Source: UBA4417 sp031550085 (GTDB lineage: Bacteria > Bacteroidota > Bacteroidia > Bacteroidales > UBA4417). Taken from it: a stretch of 64,000 bases of DNA. The first letter of the stretch is position 1. Each line of letters starts with the position of its first letter. Of this stretch, positions 37,446-45,356 are shown one piece after another. The translations under genes were made by a program, and so were the position numbers. Under the pieces are notes generated by a model. That model was not told the origin of the DNA. It saw nothing but the letters and a program-made list of their open reading frames with translations, and searched no databases. The stretch lies in assembly GCA_031550085.1 (NCBI GenBank), contig JAVBOY010000003.1, positions 1-64,000 of the forward strand. The letters are read 5' to 3'.

Positions 37446-38429
37446 ATGAATGAATTATACCCGTTGAAGTTTCATCCTATTTTTAAGGACAAAATCTGGG
37501 GCGGATCAAAATTGAAAACCCTGCTGGACATGGATTTTTCACCTTTGTCCAATTGCGGCGAGGCATGGTTGCTATCAACCTGTGGTCGTGAAATCAGCGA
37601 AGTTCAAAATGGATTTTTGAAGGGAAACAATTTGAAAGAGTTGCTTGAAATCTACATGGGCGACCTGGTCGGCGAAAAAGTGTTCGACCATTTCGGGGAA
37701 GAATTTCCGTTGTTGATTAAGTTGATTGACGCAACAGACTGGCTTTCTGTCCAGGTACATCCCGACGATGTCCTAGCCAAGCGCATACACCAAGGTTCCG
37801 GAAAAACCGAAATGTGGTATGTCATGCATGCCGAGCCCGGATCGGAACTGATTTCTGGATTCAATCAAAAAATGACGCCCGAGCAATACCAACAACATTT
37901 GCAAAATGGAACACTGACCGATATTTTGAATTTTGTAAATCCTCAACAGGGTGATGTTTACTACATTCCTGCCGGAAGAATCCATGCTATGGGGCCAGGA
38001 CTGCTGATTGCCGAAATCCAGCAAACCAGCGATTTTACGTATCGTGTTTTCGACTGGAATCGCATGGGCACCGACGGAAAGCCTCGCGAATTGCACACAG
38101 AACTTGCTTTGCAAGCAATTGATTTCGAATATCATGAAACCATTGGAACGCCATATATTCTTCAACCGAATCAAACCGTACCGGTCGTTAAAAATACCTA
38201 TTTCGATACGGGAATATTACAATTTGGCACATCGGTTGTAAAAGATTATACAGCGCTGGATTCTTTTGTTATTTTATTCGGCGTACAAGGGAATTTTGAG
38301 TTGGAACACAACAATCACAAGGAGTTGGTAAAAACAGGCGAAGTCATTTTGATTCCGGCAGAAACCGGGCAAATCCGGTTGCATCCCTTGTCAGGTGAAG
38401 CAAAGCTCCTTGAGATTTATGTGCCTTAA
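37446..38429 (+). CDS. manA: Mannose-6-phosphate isomerase, class I
   Basis: The zinc enzyme interconverts mannose 6-phosphate and fructose 6-phosphate. The 327-residue protein starts YPLKFHPIFKDKIWGGSKL, the usual short-form class I start. SVQVHPDD and KTEMWYVM hold zinc ligands (His, Glu), and PAGRIHAMGPGLLIAEIQQ holds another His. The C-terminal cupin part ends GEVILIPAETGQIRL. It probably feeds GDP-mannose or fucose synthesis for surface polysaccharide. It lies upstream of tlpA by 106 bp and is likely a separate transcript. Confidence 0.93.
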   Translation: MNELYPLKFHPIFKDKIWGGSKLKTLLDMDFSPLSNCGEAWLLSTCGREISEVQNGFLKGNNLKELLEIYMGDLVGEKVFDHFGEEFPLLIKLIDATDWLSVQVHPDDVLAKRIHQGSGKTEMWYVMHAEPGSELISGFNQKMTPEQYQQHLQNGTLTDILNFVNPQQGDVYYIPAGRIHAMGPGLLIAEIQQTSDFTYRVFDWNRMGTDGKPRELHTELALQAIDFEYHETIGTPYILQPNQTVPVVKNTYFDTGILQFGTSVVKDYTALDSFVILFGVQGNFELEHNNHKELVKTGEVILIPAETGQIRLHPLSGEAKLLEIYVP

Positions 38430-38535
38430 CAATATATTAAGGCCGGACATCAAACGCTAGATTTTAGTTGAATTTTATAAGCAAAATCGAGGAAATAAAC
38501 CTCATTCATAATAAACTAAATTTAACCCTATATCC

Positions 38536-39060
38536 ATGAAAAAAATCTTAATTTCTGCTTTCATCGTTTTTGCTGCGATGGTCACCGTTTCAGCACAAAC
38601 CGAAGATTTTAAAACCCTTTTCAAGCTCCCCACAGTAACCGTTTCAGATATGAACGGAAAGAAAATCAATGTAGCCGACCTTCAAAACGACGGCAAACCC
38701 ATGATTATCAGCTTTTGGGCAACCTGGTGCAAACCTTGTGTAAAAGAATTAAATGCAATCGCCGAATTGTATCCGGATTGGCAAAGCGAAACGGGCGTAC
38801 GATTGATTGCCGTTTCCGTAGACGATCAACGCAGTACCTCCCGTGTAAAACCGTTTGTCAGTGGAAAATCATGGGAATATCAAGTATTGCTCGACCCGAC
38901 CGGCGAACTCAAACGCAGCATGGGCGTAAATGATGTGCCTCACGTATTTTTGGTCAATGGGAATGGAGAAGTTGTTTGGCAACATACCACCTACTCGGAA
39001 GGATCTGAATTGGAGCTTTATGAATTGGTAAAAAAGCTGGCTGCCGAAACAAAAAACTAA
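38536..39060 (+). CDS. TlpA-like periplasmic thioredoxin
   Basis: The 174-residue protein has a signal peptide (MKKILISAFIVFAAMVTVSA) and a thioredoxin fold with the active site WCKPC (Cys65, Cys68), and VPHVFLVN carrying the cis-Pro. It should reduce or oxidise thiols in the periplasm. It is the first gene of a three-gene run with a DUF6029 barrel and an Omp28-like lipoprotein that also has a CxxC site, spaced by only 10 and 18 bp. Confidence 0.88.
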   Translation: MKKILISAFIVFAAMVTVSAQTEDFKTLFKLPTVTVSDMNGKKINVADLQNDGKPMIISFWATWCKPCVKELNAIAELYPDWQSETGVRLIAVSVDDQRSTSRVKPFVSGKSWEYQVLLDPTGELKRSMGVNDVPHVFLVNGNGEVVWQHTTYSEGSELELYELVKKLAAETKN

Positions 39061-39070
39061 TTTATAATTG

Positions 39071-40792
39071 ATGTTTATTCCTTTTAAAAATATGTTTTTG
39101 AAATCAAAACACCTTGCTAAACTAGCGGTTCTCGGCTTTTTCTTTTTTGTTGCACCTTTTTGGGGCGTTTCGCAAAATGCCAACAACTTATTGGGCGGAT
39201 ATGTATCGGGAAATTTCCAAATGGATGCCCAATTTTATACAACCGACTCGGCTATCAATGCTATTGCACCACCGGAAAAACTCCGGATGAATACCTGGGC
39301 GAACATCAATTATTCGTTGAAAAATTTTAATGCCGGCTTGCGTTTCGAAAGTTATCTGAATCCGCTGAACGGATTTTCGCCCGACTATAAAGGCACCGGA
39401 ATTCCTTACTGGTTTGTCGATTATCGTGCCGACCAGTTTCAAGTAACCGCCGGAAGTATTTATGATCAATTCGGAAACGGATTGATTTTCCGTACCTACG
39501 AGGAACACAACCTGGGTGTTGACAATTCTTTGCGAGGTGTCCGGGTAAAATTTAACCCTTACCAAGGGGTTGAATTGAAAGGAATTTGGGGAACCCAACG
39601 CCATTACTGGGAACAAAGCAAGGGGATTTTACGCGGCGCTGATTTAAACCTGGCCTTAAACGACATGGTTCCTTCGTGGGCTGATAACAAACTTCGTGTT
39701 GAGATGGGTGGCAGTTTTATCAGCAAATACGAAGACAATGAAGAAATCCGCTACAACAACGGCGATTCGGTTTTGGTGCTTCCCCTCAATGTCTCCGCTT
39801 CGGCAGGGCGCTTGAGTTTGGGTTACGGCGATTTCAATTTGGCCGGTGAATATGCTTACAAAATCAACGACCCCAATGCAATGAACAACTACATTTACCG
39901 CCCGGGGCAAGCCTTGTTTTTGACCGGTTCTTATTCAAGGCAAGGACTGGGCGTAGTGGTACAAGCCAAACGTTTGGATAATATGTATTTTAAATCCGAA
40001 CGCGACGAAAATACGCAGGTAAATGGTTATCCGGCCTTGGATATCAACTTCCTGCCTGCGATCAACAAGCAACAAACGTATACGTTGGCGGCGATGTACC
40101 CTTATGCTACTCAACCCAACGGGGAAATGGGTATTGAAGGAGAAGTCACCTACAAGATCAAAAAAGGAACCTGGCTTGGCGGGGCTTATGGGACTGATGT
40201 TTCCGTAAGTTTTTCTCAAATCAATAACATTGATACCGTGCGGGTAATTGATGCCGAAAACAACATCGGGTACGAATCCAATTTCTGGAGCGTGGGCGAC
40301 GAATTGTATTTCCGGGATTTTAATTTGGAAATCGCCCATAAGTTTTCCAAGAATTTTAAAGGGACGTTTTCCTACATGTATCAAAAATACAACTTGTGGG
40401 CATTAAAAGGCCCCGAGTCAAAAGATGAGTTTGCCAACATCAACGTTTTTGTTGCTGACATGACGTACAAATTTTCGCCGACCCATTCGTTGCGCGGTGA
40501 GGTTCAAACCCTTTTCACCAAAGAGGATGAAGGAGATTGGGCGATGCTTTTGTTTGAATACAGCATTGCTCCCCAATGGTTTTTTACGGCTTCCGATTTG
40601 TACAATTTTGGAAATGAAGACAAAGACCGGCGCTTTCATTATCCTTTGGTGGGTATTGCTTACAATAACAAGGCAAACCGGATTGCGTTGTCGTACGGCA
40701 AGCAGCGCGAAGGAATTGTTTGTGTAGGAGGTGTTTGCCGCGTCGTTCCTGCTTCAAACGGAGTCACGCTTTCAATTACAAGTAGTTTTTAA
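39071..40792 (+). CDS. DUF6029-like predicted outer-membrane barrel protein
   Basis: From the ATG at 39071 the protein has 573 residues; an ATG at 39092 (MFLKSKHLAKLAVLG) would give a cleaner signal peptide. The body is rich in alternating strands with aromatic ends (YSLKNFNAGLRFESYLN; GSIYDQFGNGLIFRTYEEHN), and the last residue is Phe, both typical of outer-membrane barrels. It resembles the Bacteroidota DUF6029 family as I recall it. Function is unknown. It is sandwiched between two thioredoxin-like proteins in one operon. Confidence 0.75.
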   Translation: MFIPFKNMFLKSKHLAKLAVLGFFFFVAPFWGVSQNANNLLGGYVSGNFQMDAQFYTTDSAINAIAPPEKLRMNTWANINYSLKNFNAGLRFESYLNPLNGFSPDYKGTGIPYWFVDYRADQFQVTAGSIYDQFGNGLIFRTYEEHNLGVDNSLRGVRVKFNPYQGVELKGIWGTQRHYWEQSKGILRGADLNLALNDMVPSWADNKLRVEMGGSFISKYEDNEEIRYNNGDSVLVLPLNVSASAGRLSLGYGDFNLAGEYAYKINDPNAMNNYIYRPGQALFLTGSYSRQGLGVVVQAKRLDNMYFKSERDENTQVNGYPALDINFLPAINKQQTYTLAAMYPYATQPNGEMGIEGEVTYKIKKGTWLGGAYGTDVSVSFSQINNIDTVRVIDAENNIGYESNFWSVGDELYFRDFNLEIAHKFSKNFKGTFSYMYQKYNLWALKGPESKDEFANINVFVADMTYKFSPTHSLRGEVQTLFTKEDEGDWAMLLFEYSIAPQWFFTASDLYNFGNEDKDRRFHYPLVGIAYNNKANRIALSYGKQREGIVCVGGVCRVVPASNGVTLSITSSF

Positions 40793-40810
40793 CGGATAAA
40801 ATTAAAATCG

Positions 40811-41701
40811 ATGAAACATAAAATCATTTATTTCCTGACTTTTGCAGTGGCCGTACTGTTTGTTTTTACAGCTTGCGACAAAATCGAGGATCCTTTTTCG
40901 TATCAACCCAAACCCATTCCGACAGACGATAATGGGTTTCCCGAACTGCCCACTCTGGTAAAACAAAGCGTATTATTGGAAGATTATACCGCTCACAAAT
41001 GTCCCAACTGTTACAAAGGTGCGGAAACAGCCCACACATTGATTGAGAAGTTCGGAAGTCAGTTGGTCGTGATTGGGGTACATTGCGGATCATTGGCGTC
41101 AACTTCCACAGAGCCATACACCTATGATTTTAAAACTCCGGAAGGTACAACCTGGTACAATTATTTTAAAATTCCGTCCCAACCGAGCGGCATCATTAAC
41201 CGCCTGAATGGAGGAAAAACTTATGGAGTAACGGAATGGGAGGCAAATGTAGAAAGCGTTTTGCAACAAACGCCCGAAATCGGCTTGCAAGTATTGGCTG
41301 ATTGGTTGACACAAAAAGATTCGCTTCAAATCAAAGTGAAAGTGCATTACCTGTCTACTTTAAAAAATCGCAATTTGAACCTTACGGTTTTGATCTCGGA
41401 AGACAGTATTGTAAAGCCCCAACTGGTAAGTATTCCCGGACAACCGTCCATTGATTCGCTGAATTACGTTCACAGCCATGTGATGCGGGCTGTTATAAAC
41501 GGTACCTGGGGTGGCGAAATTTTGGATAAAGATGCTTCTGTTCCTCAATCGGAGGCTTTTCTGATTCCGACACCTTTGTTTGGCGAAATTGGAAAGAACA
41601 AAGATTTGGTCGCTAAAAACTGTCGTGTGGTTGCATTTGTATCCGACCGCGACACCAAAGAAATCCTTCAAGTTGTTCAGGAAAAAATTACCATCAAGTA
41701 A
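40811..41701 (+). CDS. Omp28-related lipoprotein with thioredoxin-like site
   Basis: The 296-residue protein has a lipobox with Cys22 (FVFTAC) and then an Omp28-type domain. LLEDYTAHKCPNCYKGAE carries Cys64 and Cys67 in a CxxC arrangement, and PSQPSGIINRLNGG gives a cis-Pro-like loop, so a thioredoxin fold is likely. The C-terminal half is beta-rich. It should sit on the outer membrane. The gene is 18 bp after the DUF6029 gene and ends the operon at a strong terminator. Confidence 0.85.
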   Translation: MKHKIIYFLTFAVAVLFVFTACDKIEDPFSYQPKPIPTDDNGFPELPTLVKQSVLLEDYTAHKCPNCYKGAETAHTLIEKFGSQLVVIGVHCGSLASTSTEPYTYDFKTPEGTTWYNYFKIPSQPSGIINRLNGGKTYGVTEWEANVESVLQQTPEIGLQVLADWLTQKDSLQIKVKVHYLSTLKNRNLNLTVLISEDSIVKPQLVSIPGQPSIDSLNYVHSHVMRAVINGTWGGEILDKDASVPQSEAFLIPTPLFGEIGKNKDLVAKNCRVVAFVSDRDTKEILQVVQEKITIK

Positions 41702-41723
41702 TTTTCCTGCACCCGAATTGAAT

Positions 41724-41763
41724 AAAAAAGATAGCCGCCTCATAATTGGGCGGCTATCTTTTT
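41724..41763. terminator. Bidirectional terminator, repeated stem
   Basis: AAAAGATAGCCGCC pairs with GGCGGCTATCTTTT around a 9-nt loop, with A- and T-runs outside. It serves the Omp28 gene (plus) and the aldolase gene (minus). The same stem sequence recurs at 56573-56620. Confidence 0.9.
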
Positions 41764-41779
41764 CACATAGAATGTTTAA

Positions 41780-42859
41780 TTAGTTCCGGTTTAAACAGTT
41801 GAGATCTTCAAAAGCAACCTTCAAACGTTCAATCATGGATTTTTGTCCTTCGTTCAACCATTTACGCGGATCGTAATATTTTTTGTTGGGCTTATCTTCG
41901 CCTTCGGGGTTACCGATTTGCCCCTGCAAATAGCCTTCGCTTTTCTTGTAAAAGTCCAAAATGCCTTTCCAGGTAGCCCATTGCGTGTCGGTATCAATAT
42001 TCATTTTAACCACACCATAACTGATGGCCTCGCGGATTTCTTCGCGGCTGGATCCTGATCCGCCATGGAAAACAAAGTTCACCGGATGATCAGCTGTTTT
42101 GTATTTATTTTGGATGTATTCCTGTGAATTTTTCAGAATAACGGGTTGCAATTTTACATTGCCCGGCTTGTAAACACCATGCACATTGCCGAATGACGCG
42201 GCAATCGTAAAGCGGTCACTGACTTTCAAAAGTTCTTCATAGGCATAGGCTACATCTTCGGGTTGCGAATAAAGCCGTGAACTTTCCACACCGCTGTTAT
42301 CCACGCCGTCTTCCTCGCCGCCGGTCACACCCAACTCAAGTTCCAATGTCATGCCGATTTTGCTCATCCGCTCCAAGTAGCGTTTGCAAATTTCAACGTT
42401 TTCTTTCAAAGGTTCTTCCGACAAGTCCAGCATGTGCGAGCTAAATAATGGTTTGCCGAATTCGGTAAAATGTCTTTCACCGGCTACTAAAAGTCCGTCG
42501 ATCCAGGGAAGAAGTTTTTTTGCCGCATGATCGGTGTGCATAATTACCGGAACACCGTATTGGGCAGCCATGCGATTTACATGCCATGCGCCTGAAATAG
42601 CGCCTGAAATAGCGGCTTTTTCGCCTTCGTTGCTTAAAAATTTTCCGGCATAAAAATGCGCACCGCCATTTGAAAACTGGATGATCACCGGCGAGTTAAC
42701 TTCTTTAGCTGCCTGTAAAACCGCGTTTACGGAATCCGTTCCTACCACATTCACAGCAGGAATGGCAAATTGCAACCGTTTTGCGATGGCAAAAACCGTT
42801 TGCGTATCATTTCCCGTAATTACTCCGGGTTCTACTACTTGAAGGACTTTGTCAACCAT
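41780..42859 (-). CDS. fbaA: Fructose-bisphosphate aldolase, class II
   Basis: The zinc enzyme cleaves fructose 1,6-bisphosphate to the triose phosphates in glycolysis and runs in reverse in gluconeogenesis. The 359-residue length and the start fit the long FbaA type. VIMHTDHAAKKLLPWIDGLL holds the catalytic Asp and a zinc His, LGVTGGEEDGVDN is the loop typical of type A, and FVFHGGSGSSREEI with VKMNIDTDTQWA binds phosphate. It lies next to the aconitase gene on the same strand. Confidence 0.95.
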   Translation of the reverse strand: MVDKVLQVVEPGVITGNDTQTVFAIAKRLQFAIPAVNVVGTDSVNAVLQAAKEVNSPVIIQFSNGGAHFYAGKFLSNEGEKAAISGAISGAWHVNRMAAQYGVPVIMHTDHAAKKLLPWIDGLLVAGERHFTEFGKPLFSSHMLDLSEEPLKENVEICKRYLERMSKIGMTLELELGVTGGEEDGVDNSGVESSRLYSQPEDVAYAYEELLKVSDRFTIAASFGNVHGVYKPGNVKLQPVILKNSQEYIQNKYKTADHPVNFVFHGGSGSSREEIREAISYGVVKMNIDTDTQWATWKGILDFYKKSEGYLQGQIGNPEGEDKPNKKYYDPRKWLNEGQKSMIERLKVAFEDLNCLNRN

Positions 42860-42954
42860 AATTTTTTGTTTTTAAAAGATGAATAAAATAAACGGGATAC
42901 AACCATATTTTTTCAAAAAAGGTTTTTCAAAAAATTATAACAACGAAAAACGCT

Positions 42955-45213
42955 TTATAGATTTTTTTTCATAAAATTCAATGCACTTCCGGCTTTGAAC
43001 CATTCTATCTGGGTTTCGTTGTACGAATGCGTTACCGGAAATTGTTCCGAAGTTCCATCGCTATGGTGCAACACGATTTGCAACGGCTTTCCGGCCTTAA
43101 ACTCCGTTAATCCTAAAATATCCAACTTATCGTCTTCTCTTATTTTTTCATAATCGGCAGGATCGGCAAAGGTCAATGCCAGCATGCCCTGCTTTTTCAA
43201 ATTCGTTTCGTGAATGCGCGCAAACGATTTTACCAACACGGCTTTTACATTCAAATGGCGCGGTTCCATCGCCGCATGTTCCCGCGAAGAACCTTCTCCA
43301 TAATTTTCATCTCCCACCACAACCGAGCCGATTTGAGCGGCTTTGTAAGCACGGGCTGTTCCGGGCACAGTGTCGTATTCGCCCGATAATTGATTCTTTA
43401 CCAGGTTGGTTTTCTCATTAAATGCATTTACCGCCCCAATCAACATGTTATCGGAAATGTTGTCCAAATGCCCGCGGAAACGCAACCATGATCCGGCCAT
43501 TGAAATGTGGTCGGTGGTACATTTACCCTTGACTTTAATCAGCAGCGGAAGGTTTGTAAAATCTTTGCGATCCCATTCGGAAAAGGGTTGCAACAGTTGC
43601 AAACGGTCGCTGGTAGGTGAAACTTTCACTTCAACCTGCGAATTAGTCGTGGGGGCAACATAGCCTTCGATTTCTTTCAAAAAGCCTCCGGCAGGGAGTT
43701 CTTCGCCAACCGGCGGATCTAATTTTACTTTTTTGCCTTCTCCGTTTACCAAATAATCGGTCAATGGATTAAACGTCAGGTCACCGGCAATGGCAAAAGC
43801 AGTTACCATTTCAGGCGAAGCCACAAAGCTGTGGGTATTCGGATTTCCGTCGTTGCGGTTGGCAAAATTGCGGTTGAACGAGGTTAAAATCGAATTTTTC
43901 TTGCTCGGGTCATCGGTATGGCGTTTCCATTGTCCAATGCAAGGACCGCAAGCATTGGCCATCACCGTTCCGCCGATTTCTTCGAAAAGGCTTAAAATTC
44001 CGTCGCGTTCAGCCAATACGCGGATTTGTTCGGAGCCCGGTGTGACAATAAATTCCGAGATGGCGCTCAAGTGTTTTTGTTTGGCCTGTTTGGCAATGGA
44101 CGCAGCCCGTGTAAGGTCTTCATAAGAAGAATTGGTACACGAACCGATCAAGCCTACTTCTAATTTCAACGGATAATGTTTGTGTTTTACCCGTTTTACA
44201 AACTCGGAAACCGGAAAAGCGACATCCGGCGAATACGGCCCATTGATATAAGGTTCCAATTCCGAAAGATTGATATCAATCACGGTGTCGTAATACGCTT
44301 TGGGATGAGCAAACACATCGGTATCCGCACGCAAATGACCGGCAATTTGATCGGCCATGTCGGCTACTTCCGCACGGTTTGTTGCACGTAAATAACGGCT
44401 CATGGATTCGTCATACCCGAAAATGGAAGTTGTCGCCCCGATTTCAGCGCCCATGTTGCAAATGGTTCCTTTGCCCGTAGCAGAAATCGTTGCAGCTCCT
44501 TCGCCGAAATATTCAACAATGTAGCCGGTTCCGCCGTCAACGGAAAGAATACCGGCAAGTTTTAAAATAACATCTTTCGCAGAGGTCCAGCCGTTCATTT
44601 TTCCTTTCAGGCGAACGCCGATTATTTTCGGCATTTTCAATTCCCATGGCATTCCAGCCATGACATCCATGGCGTCGGCACCGCCCACTCCAATGGCAAT
44701 CATTCCCAAACCGCCGGCATTTACCGTATGCGAGTCGGTACCGATCATCATTCCACCCGGAAATGCATAGTTTTCAAGTACCACTTGGTGGATAATTCCG
44801 GCTCCCGGTTTCCAAAAGCCGATGCCGTATTTTTCGGAAACAGATTCCAAAAAATCATAGACTTCCTTATTTTGTTCGAGGGCAATACCCAAATCTTGGC
44901 GTGCGCCTTGATAAGCTTGGATCAGATGATCACAATGAACGGTTGTGGGAACGGCAACGGTTTTTCGCCCGGCCGTCATGAATTGTAACAAAGCCATTTG
45001 CGCCGTAGCATCTTGCATGGCGACCCGGTCGGGATTAAAATTGGCGTAACATTTTCCCCGGTGAAAGGGTTCTTGGGGGAGCTTTTCAAAAAGGTGGGAA
45101 TAGAGTATTTTTTCGGTTAATGTCAAAGGACGTTTTAAAAAAGCCCGAATGGTTTCGATACGTGACGGAAGGCCTTCATAGACCTTCCTTATAAGCTCAA
45201 AGTCAAATAACAT
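42955..45213 (-). CDS. acnA: Aconitate hydratase
   Basis: The enzyme isomerises citrate and isocitrate through a [4Fe-4S] cluster. The 752-residue protein is of the mitochondrial-like type. Cluster ligands are Cys359 (GSCTNSSYEDL), Cys422 and Cys425 (CGPCIGQW), which is the spacing of mammalian mitochondrial aconitase. MIGTDSHTVNAGGLGMIA is conserved, and GDENYGEGSSREHAAMEPRH is the swivel-domain substrate motif. The symbol is approximate because this clade is often just called acn. It has its own two-part promoter. With korAB it covers part of an oxidative or reverse TCA route. Confidence 0.95.
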   Translation of the reverse strand: MLFDFELIRKVYEGLPSRIETIRAFLKRPLTLTEKILYSHLFEKLPQEPFHRGKCYANFNPDRVAMQDATAQMALLQFMTAGRKTVAVPTTVHCDHLIQAYQGARQDLGIALEQNKEVYDFLESVSEKYGIGFWKPGAGIIHQVVLENYAFPGGMMIGTDSHTVNAGGLGMIAIGVGGADAMDVMAGMPWELKMPKIIGVRLKGKMNGWTSAKDVILKLAGILSVDGGTGYIVEYFGEGAATISATGKGTICNMGAEIGATTSIFGYDESMSRYLRATNRAEVADMADQIAGHLRADTDVFAHPKAYYDTVIDINLSELEPYINGPYSPDVAFPVSEFVKRVKHKHYPLKLEVGLIGSCTNSSYEDLTRAASIAKQAKQKHLSAISEFIVTPGSEQIRVLAERDGILSLFEEIGGTVMANACGPCIGQWKRHTDDPSKKNSILTSFNRNFANRNDGNPNTHSFVASPEMVTAFAIAGDLTFNPLTDYLVNGEGKKVKLDPPVGEELPAGGFLKEIEGYVAPTTNSQVEVKVSPTSDRLQLLQPFSEWDRKDFTNLPLLIKVKGKCTTDHISMAGSWLRFRGHLDNISDNMLIGAVNAFNEKTNLVKNQLSGEYDTVPGTARAYKAAQIGSVVVGDENYGEGSSREHAAMEPRHLNVKAVLVKSFARIHETNLKKQGMLALTFADPADYEKIREDDKLDILGLTEFKAGKPLQIVLHHSDGTSEQFPVTHSYNETQIEWFKAGSALNFMKKNL

Positions 45214-45246
45214 GATTGAAAATTTCTTAGATATTTTTATTTTCTA

Positions 45247-45278
45247 CAAAGCTAAGTTAATTTTTCAGTTTTGTTCAA
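45247..45278 (-). promoter_or_regulatory. Promoter of the aconitase gene
   Basis: On the minus strand TTG (45278-45276), 21 bp, then TAGCTTTG (45254-45247) fits the -33/-7 pattern, 33 bp upstream of the ATG. Confidence 0.55.
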
Positions 45279-45356
45279 CCCGTTGTCAATTTTTTTATTT
45301 TTCAAAAATTTCTTTTCCAAATATTTAACAAACGGAGGCTTTTTTTGATTCAGGAA

